This document shows positions 63,953 through 64,000 of a stretch of DNA of 64,000 nucleotides, piece by piece (within the stretch, counting starts at the first letter, position 1; each line of letters begins with the position of its first letter). The stretch is from Spirosoma aerolatum (GTDB lineage Bacteria; Bacteroidota; Bacteroidia; Cytophagales; Spirosomataceae), in assembly GCF_002056795.1 (NCBI RefSeq), contig NZ_CP020104.1, positions 7,449,501 to 7,513,500 of the forward strand, given 5' to 3'. A program made the position numbers and the translations under genes. The notes under the pieces are model-generated. The model was not told the origin of the DNA. It saw only the letters and a program-made list of their open reading frames with translations, and did not search any database.

Positions 63953-64000
63953 GCTGTAAAAGTAGCGAACGATTCAGTGCCAATTTTTCAATGGCGCGAA

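Overview
The window looks like chromosome of a Bacteroidota bacterium of the order Cytophagales, most likely Spirosoma or a close relative (inference). The support is a type IX secretion sorting tail, a SusC-type TonB-dependent receptor, Bacteroidota-type promoters (TTG about 17-23 nt before TAnnTTTG), TPR-kinases and TPR-HTH regulators, a hybrid two-component system remnant, and moderate GC. I saw no tRNA, rRNA or CRISPR array.

Bases 1-33 kb read as an accessory, decaying region. They hold the end of a SigJ-like sigma factor; an IS1182-family element whose transposase is broken by four short GC-rich inserts; an AraC-controlled operon for a periplasmic IorAB-type molybdenum hydroxylase (2.5-8.2 kb); four more pseudogenes (hybrid two-component sensor, TIG-domain protein, alpha/beta hydrolase, propeller sensor); a 1047-residue ricin/PKD/FN3 surface protein; a kinase/NtrC-type regulator pair; a group of alpha/beta hydrolases with a DJ-1 protein and a small monooxygenase; a low-GC segment bounded by 51-bp inverted repeats; an ECF sigma factor without a visible anti-sigma gene; two serine hydrolases; and a GAF kinase. 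Six copies of one structured intergenic repeat, all in the same orientation, lie in this half and none was noticed in the other half.

Bases 33-64 kb look like stable chromosome. They hold sucA-sucB; a nucleotide-transporter-like/HEAT/cyclic-nucleotide-binding fusion; a membrane sensor kinase; a zinc alcohol dehydrogenase; and a histone H1-like protein. A probable organic-phosphate locus follows: beta-propeller phytase, beta-helix lipoprotein, TonB receptor, TPR-HTH regulator, second phytase-like lipoprotein and metallophosphoesterase. Next are an exported aminotransferase, amine oxidase and Hint-domain protein, then a fadA-fadB-type beta-oxidation pair with a convergent AraC regulator. Many intergenic gaps here carry perfect inverted repeats with unusually large loops.

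The most unusual observation is in the IS1182 transposase. Four 16-bp GC-rich inserts of related sequence each sit directly before a GG dinucleotide, and removing exactly those 64 bases restores one uninterrupted 507-residue reading frame. The second is the family of about 65-bp structured repeats, one copy of which appears to have been the landing site of that IS.
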